Source: Oreohelix idahoensis
Lineage: Eukaryota > Mollusca > Gastropoda > Stylommatophora > Oreohelicidae
Direction of reading: 5' to 3'
Length of the DNA: 64,000 nt
NCBI GenBank assembly: GCA_024509875.1
Contig: JAMPIV010000580.1
Location: 124,001 to 188,000 of the forward strand
Positions 53,165 through 63,804 of this stretch are shown one piece after another. Each line of letters starts with the position of its first letter. The first letter of the stretch is position 1. The translations under genes were made by a program, and so were the position numbers. The notes beneath the pieces are model-generated. The model did no database searches. It was not told where the DNA came from and worked only from the letters and a program-made list of their open reading frames with translations.

Positions 53165-54255
53165 TGTTACGTACATTTATTACCTACGGGGGTAGTCTTC
53201 GGTCCTGCCAAATGTACGCACCAGTTTTGTATAGTTATATTATTTGTGCGTTCGATTGATTCACGCACTGACGTGCACAATGCTGTGTGAGTTGCTTTGG
53301 ACGCACGTGTAACCTAGTTGAGTAGATTGTGACGTCATGATAGGGGCAGCTCGGACGACATTTATGTCCGCAGTGTTATTCTTTGATTCTTGGCAAAGTT
53401 GAAGAAGCCATCAGTTGTATTCGTATCTATTGGTCTTCATGGCGAAGTCAATAGTGGAAGAATGAAGTAAGTGTCGCCCCATTTCTTATGGCAAGTTTAA
53501 TTGTGTAAATTTAAAGTATCAGGCCGCTCCTATTAATGGTCTAGCGGGAATTCATCGGAGATGACATTCCTAGAATTGGACACACGGAGTCGATAGCCTT
53601 TGGAATCTTTTGTAGAGGGAGAATCCATATGTGGAATCAAGTTAATGAATATATGTATATGCTTCACATGTTTAATATGCCGTTTTACCTATGCCAAAGT
53701 CGTGGTATGGATACCGAGAGGTTAGCCAAGATGAAACACTAACCTGGTTGTATTGTTATATCTGCCTTTGTTTGGATTGGATATGCTATCTAAGAATTTT
53801 ATGAAGAAAGTCTGGGATGCTTACAAGTATGATATAAATTATTGCTCCGTGAGAATGAATCCGTTTGCCTTAATAAACGTCCTTGGGAGAAGGTCAACGG
53901 ACGTTAATACCATGTCTGTTATATGGTAATGGAAGTGATCCTTAGTCACTGGAATATAAGAGAACTTAACTGTTAGAGAATCTACAACAACTATTAACAG
54001 TGATATTAACACTTGACGTATGATCTTCGCATCTGTAACTATGATTGTCTTGTTCCACTTCGTTGGTGTCACGTCAATAAAATATATGTACTGTAATCAC
54101 CGGCTTGTGTGCTGCCAATACTTGCCCAGTTCACCCAATGCAACGATACTTGTTGGAATTTTCGTTTGAAGAACTTTGTTGACGTTCATTCCGTTTTAAC
54201 CATTCGCGTTTCTATTTACCTCTTCACTGAACTTAATGATAAAATGGAGTCAACA
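53165..54255 (+). repeat. 3' LTR
   Basis: 1091 bp, nearly identical to 44852-45943. It is followed by the TSD cctgc at 54256-54260. It ends gagtcaaca, like the 5' LTR. Confidence 0.95.
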
Positions 54256-54260
54256 CCTGC

Positions 54261-54585
54261 CTAAGGAAAATTCTTCAAATTTTCTATCCGAACACCATCA
54301 CCAACCAAGAACTGCTAATTCAGAGCCACCAAGAAGACATGCGCACCATCTTAGCAGGTAGATGCTGGAATTGAGTTGGTGACAGCCTCAGAAGAGACCA
54401 TGACACCATTATCAGAACTGCCATGCTATGGACTCCAGAAGGGAAAGCGAAAGCAAAGATGGCCAAAAGCCACCTGGCGGAGAACTGTGGAGGCGGAGAT
54501 GCTGAGCATGAACCAGAGCTGGGGCACCACACATATATGGCTGTCGACGGAGCAAAGTGGAGACAGTTTAGTTCACAGTAGGTCC
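54261..54585 (+). pseudogene. LINE-D relic, right of the Gypsy insertion
   Basis: Continues the 44.8-kb fragment: ctaaggaaaattcttcaaat, then codons for ILAGRCWNWVG-like in a shifted frame, and ETMTPLSELPCYGLQKGKRK, QRWPKATWRRTVEAEMLSMN and QSWGTTH. This is the end of a non-LTR ORF2. Removing 44852-54260 makes it collinear with the 41.1-kb relic. Confidence 0.75.
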
Positions 54586-54587
54586 TC

Positions 54588-54680
54588 CTGCACCATTTGT
54601 TCAAGTTCTTTCCATGTCTTCCATATCCTCCTTATATCTGCCTCCAGTTCTCTTTTTCTTGTGTGTTTTCCATTATTCTC
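54588..54680 (-). pseudogene. LINE-C 3'-end fragment
   Basis: tgttcaagttctttccatgt, ccatatcctccttatatctg and ccagttctctttttcttgtg are antisense LINE-C end sequence, as at 6195-6290. Confidence 0.5.
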
Positions 54681-54699
54681 CTTGATACAGCCATTTTAC

Positions 54700-55479
54700 T
54701 GCTTATATTTCCCCTGTTAGCTTCTTTCTGCTCATGTACAGATACTTCATTCTTCCTTTGGCAGCAGCACTCCCACCTTTAAACTGTCGTCCAATCATGT
54801 TTCAATGCCAACTTTATAATTATTTTTCTTTCTTTTACTCTTTGTTTGTACTGTAGCTTTTACTTGTTATAAATGCTGGCTTATCTTTAGCAGGGCAGCT
54901 TAGAACATCTAATTTCACTGCAACTGTTTAAACAGCAAGCTTTTTTCATTTGGGAAGATCAGGCCATACATGTACTAGAAATTACAATTCACCTATTTCA
55001 AACCCGACTAAGTTGTAGAGTGTAAGCTGCTGTTGCCTCCTCTGCACTGTACCATTATATGCAGACAAACCCCATTTCAGAATCAATCCAAAACATTTAA
55101 ATAACTATGGTTGTGCATAGCAGTGTAAAATAATACAAAACATGAGTCAATTTGACACTGGATCCTTGTAAAAACATTCCACTGTAAAATATTACTAGAA
55201 TCCATTTTGTTAAAGCATATTTAAAACAAATTCCTCAAGGCATCACATCTTCTTCATTCACTGCCATATAACCACATCAATTTCTCTCATAAAGATGATG
55301 ATCTGTCTCAGGTTTCTTTCATCACCTAACATCTTATCCTTCTATTGGGTTGGTGAAAATCATCTGTCAATATTCTTTGAGGACATTTTCCACTGTTTGT
55401 CTTCCTCATGTGGACACATCTGACTGATTTTGATCTTGTTTAACATGTGGTATTTAAGTCTGCGTTGGAGGATTCTGTT
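54700..55479. other. No gene seen
   Basis: AT-rich intergenic DNA without recognised motifs. Confidence 0.45.
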
Positions 55480-56560
55480 TCTTGTCAACCAATAATTTTA
55501 TTCTTGATTCAGTTTTTGACAGATATACCCGTTCAGCCTCCAGTTTTTTTCCTACTTTGGATTTGATCGAGAACATGACTCACTGTTCGCTCTCAAATCC
55601 ACAAAATTTGTCACTTATGCTACACTTTTGGAATATTTTCATTAGGATAATATAGTTATTTACCAAATATTTCCCATTACTCCCTTGACAAGCTTCTCAA
55701 ACCCCCTTGGGGTATGCATACATGAGGTTGGGAACCCCTGGTTCATAGCTACTCAAGACAGTTATGACTGATTGAGAATCTATGAGGAATACATCTTGGC
55801 TGTAGCATAATCCTTGTTTTCCACAATGGTTATTACAGCAATTTTTGGGGCATCTGCTTCAGACTTTTCTAGTAGCCACAGAGATATAGATATCCGGCTC
55901 ATATTTTAATTTTGTATGTACACTTCCACCTCCATTTATTTGTAGCTGTTGTTGCTGATTTGTCTGTATATATGTGGATCAATTCTATGGTTGGGTATGT
56001 CTTTCAAATGTATTCCTTAGCTATACTTTTCTCCTATGCATCTTTTTTGGCTGCCTATTTTCATAACTTCTGGTATGTTGTCAATTAATTCTGGGAATCA
56101 CATTCTCTTCCACGGTGGGAATGTGTTGCTTATTGTGGGGGCTCTTTCTGTGTTCTTCAGGGGTTCTGTCTTTGTCTTTATAAGGTCTGGTACAATAAGG
56201 GCAAGTTATCTTGCTTTCTGCAAAAAGCAGCTTCTCTGGAGTCTACACCAACCATATCCTTTCATTCCATAGGTGGTTTGTGAGCGTTTTCAAATTTTTT
56301 CTGCTCCTTGTAGTATTCTGTAGTCTCTTCTGTCAATTATTGATTGTAGTTTTGTTTTGTTTTGAATTTCATTTACTGGGATTGATTTCCCTGTTGCAGT
56401 ATTGATTCTCCCAGCCTGAATTTGTTTTCTTTCTATTCTTTCAAAGTTGAATTTTTAAATAGCTGTTCAAGCTGGTAATCCATATTCTAGTGCTGGTCTA
56501 ACATTTCCTGTATACAAAAGTTTCAGATAACGTCACATCTGAGATGTACAAAATAACTGT
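55480..56560 (-). pseudogene. LINE-A-like relic: RT C-terminus and RNase H start
   Basis: The minus strand from 56520 reads KLLYTGNVRPALEYGLPA, then FNFERIERKQ and AGRINTATGKSIPVNEI, matching the LEFSSAAW...[20 protein letters not shown] region of LINE-A. Further on (about 55960) it has PHIYTDKSATTATNKW, the RNase H YTDGSAT start with G changed to K. Many stops. An ancient relative of LINE-A. Confidence 0.6.
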
Positions 56561-56569
56561 TGAAATGTA

Positions 56570-57270
56570 AACCCCTGTTGAAATGTAAACTCTGAAAGTT
56601 AAATCCTTATGAATGCATATGTGCTCAGCTATTTTCATTTGTGGATTCCTCTGTAACATTTTTGGACTGATTCTTTTTTGCCAAATACTCAGGGTATCCT
56701 CTGCATGCTGCCTGCATCATTGTCAAAAACTGTGGTACACCTGTCTAAAAGAGGAGAAAACAAACAGCATAAATGTTGTTATTTAGCAAACCATGATACC
56801 ATTAGTTTTTAAAATAATGTTAAATGATACTGTTCATTGGCAATTGCTTTGTTATTTGCCTCTTCAATAGAGGTTTCTGTAGGAGAAGGACATAGCAGAT
56901 TGTGCCCGCCATGTTGCCAAGGTGGCTATGCATATGTATGCTACAGCAGGCCTTAACCTAACCCCATCCTTGTTTCGAGCTTTGTCAAACAGCTAGCCTT
57001 AGCCTAATCCCAACCCTGTTTCAAGCTTTAAACATCTGACAAACACTGAGGCCAAATTTAAAAAAAAAAATTCCAACTCGAAGCAAACGGGCCATGTATC
57101 TGACCAACATGGCAGCTTCCAGTCTACTGTCTCCAACTTAAACCAAAGTTTCTTGTATAGGCTTGTTTCGGATGTTTGTCAGTTTTTTTTCCTTCCTGCA
57201 TGTCTTACTGTTTACATGCTACAAGACACTGGTCAACTACCAAATCAATATCCTTTATCATAATCATCTC
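56570..57270. other. No gene seen; local duplicate
   Basis: Contains a short direct duplication, gccttaacctaaccccatcc and gccttagcctaatcccaacc (56950-57030). Otherwise there are no recognised features. Confidence 0.45.
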
Positions 57271-57274
57271 CTTT

Positions 57275-57412
57275 TTTTTTTGCTCCTTATGGATTATAGA
57301 GCCACAATTGCAGCTGGTCTCCTTGCAAGAAGCCTGTATCAAACCACGTGCTCCTACAGCCGTGGTTGCTGTAGCAAGTTGTTTTACAGGATGATATTGC
57401 CAGCCTCATGCA
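57275..57412 (-). repeat. Dispersed R120 repeat, copy 4
   Basis: Opposite orientation: ctccttatggattatagagc, gcagctggtctccttgcaag, gtagcaagttgttttacagg and ttgccagcc mirror the R120 consensus. Confidence 0.6.
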
Positions 57413-57427
57413 CAACCACATGTTAGC

Positions 57428-57650
57428 TGATTTTAATTAAAAATTATATCACCTGGTTAAATAGCCATCATGTGTTGATAAACAAAATCGCTTCCGTTTC
57501 CAGGTATAAGAGAGTAAATACTACGTAGGTTGCTTTCAGGTTATTTTCCCTACTTAGTATTTACTGTCTTATACCTGGAAATGGAAGCCATTTTGCATGT
57601 CAAAAGATGGTGGCTATTTTGACCACGTCATGTACTTTTTAATTTTTATT
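57428..57650. mobile_element. Foldback/MITE-like inverted repeat
   Basis: Two arms of about 100 bp, 57428-57530 and 57549-57650, are imperfect inverted copies. For example, tttccaggtataagagagta at left pairs with the complement of tactgtcttatacctggaaa at right. The loop is about 18 bp. No ORF. Likely a non-autonomous foldback DNA element; the TSD is unclear. Confidence 0.8.
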
Positions 57651-57969
57651 TATTTTATCATGTCTCTTACTTAACTCTTGCTTTCTTTCCTTTCCAGTGT
57701 TAAACTGACTTGGCACCATTTAGTCGTTTACCTAGTTATTCCCCACTGGTCCTACATCATCAGTGTTCCTAGACTTATCTTTTCTTGTAAAGTCACATTT
57801 GGGTCTTACTACCTGTGTTTCTCATCTGTATTATGTCAGATAACATAATGCGAGATAAGTCATTTAATATGTGTTGATTTCACACATCTGTGTTGATTTC
57901 ACACAACTGTGTTGATTTCACACATCTGTTTTGTGTTTAGAATTCCATATATTTTAATTTTAAACAACT
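57651..57969. repeat. 20-bp short tandem repeat in otherwise plain DNA
   Basis: At 57871-57930 the unit tgtgttgatttcacacatc is repeated about three times. The rest of the interval has no recognised feature. Confidence 0.6.
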
Positions 57970-58285
57970 GTTTCTTCTTCTTCCTTGCACACTCTCAGAC
58001 GTCTACTTGAATGTTTTCAAAGAAAGCAGTAGTCAGTTTGAGGCCATTTGAATCTCCGTAGAGCTTTCCCATGAATGGTACCAGTGTCGGCCATATGCGC
58101 TTTCTCTGTTCCGCATATGTTGGGCAACTTTGAAGCAGATGTTCAGCAGTCATTTTATCAGTGCCACAGTTACACTGATTGGTAGTTCCTATCTTTAGCT
58201 TGCTGAATAGATGGTATCTCATTCTGTTGTGGCCAGTGCAGAGTTTAACATTTAACGTTGGTGCTGTCAATTTTGCAGGATGGAT
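57970..58285 (-). pseudogene. LINE-A-like 3' end relic
   Basis: 91 open codons on minus: LCTGHNRMRYHLFSKLKIG, CNCGTDKMTAEHLLQSCPTY (the CxC-x7-H-x4-C motif after RNase H) and QRKRIWPTLVPFMGKLYGDS. It aligns with [15 protein letters not shown]...[20 protein letters not shown] of LINE-A. A cttcttcttcc run at its 3' end is the same (GAA)n tail type. Confidence 0.78.
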
Positions 58286-58494
58286 AGATATAAGCTAAAC
58301 TTTAAAATGGTATCATATCCTGTTTGCCATTGTTTCCTTAAGAAGTTAGTCTGCAATAATGTCTAGGCCACATTTAGCACTCCTGTAGTGTTTTTGCATA
58401 GGGTAGTCCACTCTTGCTACATACACTTTGTAAAGATGGCATAAAGTTCAGCTTTCATGTGGCTCTCCCTGCACACCATCGTTCATTCATTATC

Positions 58495-58625
58495 GTTTTT
58501 ACCGCCTCTGGAGCATGAAGCCACAACTATAGCTGGTCCTCTGGCAGGAAACTGGCACCAAAACATTAATACACACTTGCAGTGGTGGTTTCTTTTACAT
58601 GATGAGATTGCCAGCCCCATGCACT
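58495..58625 (-). repeat. Dispersed R120 repeat, copy 5
   Basis: gagcatgaagccacaactat, agctggtcctctggcaggaa and tgcagtggtggtttctttta, then catgatgagattgccagccc, is R120 on the minus strand. Confidence 0.6.
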
Positions 58626-58679
58626 ACCTTATATTAGTCACCTCTTACAACAGGCTTGAGATCAGACTGTTAGGGTAAT

Positions 58680-59310
58680 GATATTGTCATCCTGTGTGCA
58701 GTTTCATTCTGATGTAAACACTGATGTCAGCGTTTCTGTCTTCCTGTAGCAGTCAGGAAACCACACAAATATTTATAGAATGTGTGATTCCTGTATGTGC
58801 ACATTGGGATCCTCGCCGGTGCTACAGAGTTTGTGCACTGTGCTGAGATCCTCTTTGTGTGATCTAAGGGAGGTGATCGGAGCACTTATGGAGTTGGCCA
58901 CGTACAGTGAAGATGGTTCTTAAAACCAAACCATTCTTTTCTTTCCCTGACGAAGGCCTTGTGGCTAAAACGTAGGCAATTTTCTTTATCATTTTTCCTA
59001 GTAAGACGCATTACATTTATCTATTTTTTTTAATAAACACACCCTAAACAATACAAATAGCGTAATAACTGGTTCTCTGCTTCAAGTGCCATGATGACTG
59101 ATGTAGGAGACCATGTTTATCCACAACTTCTGATCCCTGGTGATGTTTATCAATTCTGTTCCTTGCCATATTGTTAGTATGTCCAGTATCTTCTTTAGTT
59201 GTGTCTATCCATTTTTCTTTGTTGTCACGATATGTTCTCAGTTAGCTCTTTTCATCATATATCAAAATAAAAACCGGTTGCCTTCTGTTGTGTAATCATC
59301 TTTGTTTACA
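58680..59310. other. No gene seen
   Basis: Intergenic DNA. ctgacgaaggccttgtggct near 58950 resembles a LINE 3' UTR phrase (gacgaaggcc...gctaaaacg) but nothing supports it further. Confidence 0.4.
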
Positions 59311-59311
59311 C

Positions 59312-60045
59312 TTTCATGAAAATAAAAATACTAGATGAAAGGTCACAGCAAATGGATCTAAAAATACACAGGGAGAAAACAAAGGTAATGAAAATAAATG
59401 CAGGAAATGATAACAATATTGCAAGAAACACCACTACAAGATGTAGAATCATACATATACCTAAGCAGCAATATAGGCACTGTTGGAGGGACAGACAATG
59501 ATATCAAAATAAGAAACACAGGACTTGAGGAGCTTTCATTGCACTGGGAAATATATGGAGATCAAAATAAATCATCCAACACAAAAATCTGAATATTCAA
59601 TTTAAATGTCAAGTCAGTCCAATTGTATAGCTCTGAAACATGGAAAAAAAACAACAACAACCAAAAAGTTACAAACTTTCAAATAGGTGCTTGTGTAGAA
59701 TAGAAGGATTGAAATTGTATGATGAAGATCACTAATGTAGAACTGATGACAAGAACCATACAAGTGCCAGTGGAACAAGAGATGAGAAGAAGACACTGGA
59801 GATAGATAGGACACACATTGAGAAAACCTGCTGACCGCACTACCAGGCAGTCCTTGCTTTAGAATCCCCAGGGTAAGAGTGCAATAGGGAGACCAAGGAA
59901 CACACGGAGAAGAGAACTGGAGACAGACTTGAAGGGGATGAAGAAGACATGGAAAGACCTTGAGATGAAGGCACGTGACAGGAAGTCTTGGCAGACGTTT
60001 GTTGAAGGCCTACGCTCTTGGGGAGCTGAAGAGTGATGGTAATGA
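59312..60045 (+). pseudogene. LINE-C RT C-terminal relic
   Basis: Reads [20 protein letters not shown] and KINAGNDN, then in shifted frames YIYLSSNIGTVGGTDNDIKI, a broken SETWK segment, and a terminal ARDRKSWQTFVEGLRSWGAE-like end. It is a sense-strand partner of the 6.1-kb fragment, broken by at least four frameshifts, ending just before the 19-bp minisatellite. Confidence 0.72.
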
Positions 60046-60062
60046 TGACTTTCATTGCTTTT

Positions 60063-60375
60063 CATTACTGTTTGTAGTCCACTGTATTGTTTATAGTCCA
60101 CATTATTATTTGTAGTCCACATTACTGTTTGCAGTCCACATTACTGTTTGTAGTCCACTTTATTATTTGTAGTCCACATTACTGTTTGTAGTCCACATTA
60201 TTATGTGTAGTCCACATTACTGTTTGTAGTCCACACTACTGTTTGTAGTCCACATTACTGTTTGTAGTCCACATTATTATTTGTAGTCCATATTGTTTGT
60301 AGTCCACATTATTGTTCATAGTCCACATTATTGTTCATAGTCCACATTATTGTTCGTAGTCCACATTATTGTTGC
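60063..60375. repeat. 19-bp minisatellite, about 16 copies
   Basis: Unit approximately attactgtttgtagtccac with variants attatt and tgttcatagtcc. It starts immediately after the LINE-C 3' end, so it may have grown from the LINE tail. Confidence 0.93.
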
Positions 60376-60379
60376 TAGT

Positions 60380-61280
60380 GGACCATAGCATTTCTTAACC
60401 ATTTCGTCTTCCTCATGTGCCATGCCAGTTGCTGCTTCTCAACAACTTCCTGCTCCCAGTGCTGTTCATCAATTTTGTTGTTGACCCTTTTTGCACGCCA
60501 CAATGTTAAATTGTTGTAGTATCTTCTCATCCTATATCTCATTTTCCTTCAATCATTTCTGCTGTCAGAAAAGATTCCAGCTTTCCACTTCTCACAAAAT
60601 GCCCAAGGAATGTGAGCTTCCTTTGCACACTGCCTTTTTTATTTCAAAACATCTTCATTACTCTTTTTAGCTGTCCATGTTTTTAGTATTCTTCTAACCA
60701 CATCTCTGTAGCTTCCTAGGATTTTCTTGCTTGTTTACTGATTGTCCATGACTTACTTCCATATGATATGATTAACCGTATTGATAACATTTTCTTACTT
60801 CCAAGAATTGTTGCATAAAATACTGCTTATTTTATAGAACTCTGCTTTTTGCCTGGGCTATTCTACTCTTCACCTCTGAGACGAATCTTCCAGATGATGT
60901 TATAAATGTGCCCTAGTATTTGAATCTATTAACTTGTTTCAAAGCTGCCCCCGTTAATTTGTTTAGAAAATGGTTGCTATTATTGTTTACAACTTACCTT
61001 GGCAGCCCAGTTAATCAGCCACTTAGGAATGTTGCCCTTTGGATTATCATAGTAGTTCATAAATGCTGCAAAAGAAAAAAAATTGTAAACTGCGCCTTAT
61101 ATGCAATGCAAATACACAGAATATACAAATGAAAGAAGTCTGAGAAACCTTGATAAATAACCGGGAACAAGTTCCTTGTTCTGGAAATCAAGAGTGGAAA
61201 GAGGAGAGGAAGACGCCAAAATCAAGAGAAAGTGAGACACAAGAAATCAGTGAGATGAAGGAAAAGAAAAAAAACCAAAG
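60380..61280. other. Possible decayed LINE, no gene seen
   Basis: Patches on the minus strand (tggcatgccagttgctgctt region, tgcccaaggaatgtgagctt, ccatgacttacttccatatg) recall antisense LINE RT C-terminal codons, but no frame is long enough to assign. Confidence 0.35.
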
Positions 61281-61283
61281 TGG

Positions 61284-61616
61284 ACAGATCAGGCTGAAGC
61301 AAACTGCATATGGTAGAAATGCTTGAAGAGATCTGGCTGAAGCAAACTGCATGTGACAGGAATCCTTAGCAGATATGGCTGAAGCAAACTGCATATGTCA
61401 GGAATGCTTGGACAGATCTGGCTGAAGCAAACTGCATATGGTAGGAATACTTGAAGAGATCTGGTTACAATTAACTGCTCAGGACAGGAACTCTTGGAGA
61501 TATGTGGTTGAAGTAAACTGCTCAGAACAGAAACACTTGGAAATATCTGACCGGTGTGAAATGCCCAGGGTAGGAATACTTGAAGAGATCTGGCTGAAGT
61601 GAATTGCCCAGGATAG
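61284..61616. repeat. 43-bp minisatellite, about 7-8 copies
   Basis: Unit: gatctggctgaagcaaactg followed by catatggtaggaatgcttga and aga. Starts such as 61287 and 61330 are 43 bp apart. Copies diverge to the right (ctgctcaggacaggaac). Confidence 0.92.
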
Positions 61617-61649
61617 ATGAGGCTGTGTAAGTTAATTCACAAATTTTCT

Positions 61650-61790
61650 TGTTCACTCCTGATAGAACATGAAACCACCATTACATATGACCCCCTTGCA
61701 GGAAGCCTGCATAAAAGTGCTCATACCATCATAGTGGTGGTCTTTGTAGCCATTTGTTTTATATGATAGAGTTGCCAGCCCATTCATGCT
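61650..61790 (-). repeat. Dispersed R120 repeat, copy 6
   Basis: gaacatgaaaccaccattac, cccttgcaggaagcctgcat, atagtggtggtctttgtagc and gatagagttgccagcccat are the minus-strand version of R120. Confidence 0.6.
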
Positions 61791-61799
61791 TTGTCTCCT

Positions 61800-62335
61800 C
61801 AGAGACCCCCATGGCACTACACAGGACAGGTAGTGTGTAAATACAGCAGTGAAAAAACTTTATAAAACATTTTTAAGGCTATCAACATGAAATCCTGGAT
61901 AAGTTTGTTTATTCATGTTAAACTTTAATGAATATTAGCAATGCACCCTTTCTTATAATAAATACAAAGTAGGATCATACAGAAATTGGAGGGACAATGC
62001 CTGATAAGATTTTTGTTGTTGTTAGCACAATGGGATGACAAAAATAATTAATACAAAACTGTATAAATGTATGGGCATGAATATTACTTATGAAATCAAT
62101 CATAAAACATGATACGATGTGAGCGGTAAAACAAAATGCTATAAGAAAAGAACCCAAGCACAGTCATGAAATGGAACCTTAAGAAAAAAGGAAAAGGCCT
62201 TGAGAAAGAAGGAGAAGAACCCCCAAAGAGAGATTAAACAAAAACAGGCAAAACCTGCCCCATGTAGTTCCCAGGAGATGACAATGAAAGAACAGGCCTA
62301 CTGCTACCAAAAGCATGTTGTAAGAAACAACTAAT
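61800..62335. other. No gene seen
   Basis: AT-rich intergenic DNA without a recognised feature. Confidence 0.45.
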
Positions 62336-62337
62336 AT

Positions 62338-62485
62338 GGGCTTGTGCATGAGGCTGGCAATCACCATGTGAAATATAACTGTTACTGAAGCCATCACAGT
62401 GCTAGAGAACATGAAAGCTTAGATGCAGGTTTCCTGCAAGGGGACCAGATGCAGTGGTGGCTGTATGCTCCATAAGGAGAAACAA
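62338..62485 (+). repeat. Dispersed R120 repeat, copy 7
   Basis: gaggctggcaatcaccatgt, tttcctgcaaggggaccaga, tgcagtggtggctgtatgct and ccataaggag give the clearest R120 match in the + orientation. A (gga)n run follows at 62506-62520. Confidence 0.62.
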
Positions 62486-62489
62486 GGGA

Positions 62490-63060
62490 AATGATGTTGA
62501 TTATTAGGAGGAGGAGGAGGAAAACCCTGGAATGAAATTGATGCATGCTTAAGAACGGACCAGCTGGACAAAAAAATGTCAGTGACATGCTTCAGGCGGA
62601 GCTAGGTGAAAACAAAACTTAACAGAAATACTACTATAAGTACTGTTTGGTAAAAGATGGAAACCACAGGGTAATGAAATAAGGGAATGGACCTAATATA
62701 CACGGAAAACCAGCATAGTGAAAATATATTTTAAAAAGGCTATGCCTGTGCAGGGGAAAAGCTGGATAGAAAGGGGAAAAGCTGGATGGCAAGGGGAAAA
62801 GCTGAATGGAAAGAAACAGGCTGAAATCTACAGGATCCAAGTTCTTCTTTTCACTTGCCTCATTTTGGTGAGGTGCACCCAGTTCAACATAGACACAGGG
62901 TCTATTGCTTATATTAGGGTGCATGTCCAAATAGAAAAGACCTTGCAGTCTGATTCAGTGAATGAAGTGAGGAACCATGTGGAAGCCCTATGATCATACA
63001 GCATCCAGAATGAATGAAGATTCTTTTAGTCTGACAAGATTTCCAGGTAGGAGACACAGT
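62490..63060. other. No gene seen; short 20-bp tandem repeat
   Basis: At 62753-62808 aggggaaaagctggat is repeated three times. The rest has no recognised coding or mobile feature. Confidence 0.5.
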
Positions 63061-63078
63061 TTTTAAAGATGAACCTGT

Positions 63079-63188
63079 AACTAAAGACCTGAAGGTCTTT
63101 TATATTTGGACATGTACCTAATATAACTGACTAGGTTGAACGGGACGCGCCTTGCCAAAACGAGGCAAAATTTTATATTAAAAAAATA
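63079..63188 (+). mobile_element. 110-bp insertion with 14-bp TSD and A-rich end
   Basis: Flanked by aaagatgaacctgt at 63065-63078 and 63189-63202. The insert ends ttttatattaaaaaaat and contains gggacgcgccttgccaaaac. The duplication length and A-rich end indicate retroposition of a short or 5'-truncated RNA. Source not identified. Confidence 0.65.
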
Positions 63189-63202
63189 AAAGATGAACCT
63201 GT

Positions 63203-63800
63203 CTGCACAAAACTAAACCACTGTTCAGGCCATTAAACATGGAGAAAGTTATACAACCTCTAGTTCCACCTTTCCCATTTGAGCAAAGAGCAGCACTCTG
63301 CAAGTAATCGTCTACTCTTATAACGCCACTCTTCTCAGGCACAGATGATGACTCCATGGACTTGGCCAGAACTATCCACACTTTCTGCCCATTCTTTTCC
63401 ATAACTCTACATTCTCTACCGTAAAGATACTACCATCTTTATTAAGGTAAAACAACAAAGCCAATAAACTAAATTTTATAAACAATAAAATAGCTTCACA
63501 TACAGACAATCCTTTAAAACTGTTAAAAAATAGAATAAAATGCAGCTCTAATTTGTTTTTAAAAAAATATAGCCTGATGTGTGATACAAAGCAAAGAAAA
63601 AAAAATTAGTGAAAAACATACGCAAAGACAAAAACTCTTAGATAACAGAAAAGACAAAAAGTAGCAAAGCTCTCCAGAACCCAAATGCAGGAACTGCAAC
63701 TGCCAACTCTGCTTTGACATTAGAAGAAAGATGCATTGAGCAACTGGCAAGCTATATAGCCACATTTGTTCCTGTATAATGGCAAAGTGACTCATTCATT
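63203..63800. other. No gene seen
   Basis: AT-rich intergenic DNA. Open frames are short and without recognisable domains. Confidence 0.45.
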
Positions 63801-63804
63801 ATTC

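Larger units (their letters stand above)
44852..54255 (+). mobile_element. Ty3/Gypsy LTR retrotransposon with integrase upstream of RT (Gmr1-like)
   Basis: A 9.4-kb element with 1.09-kb LTRs starting TGTTACG and ending CAACA, flanked by the 5-bp TSD cctgc (44847-44851 and 54256-54260). Domain order is gag, aspartic protease, integrase, RT, RNase H. Standard Ty3/Gypsy elements have integrase last. The order seen here is that of the Gmr1-like group described from cod and other animals. I count only about six differences between the LTRs, so the insertion is recent. No env. gag carries several one-base frameshifts; the main pol ORF is 881 codons without a stop. Confidence 0.93.
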
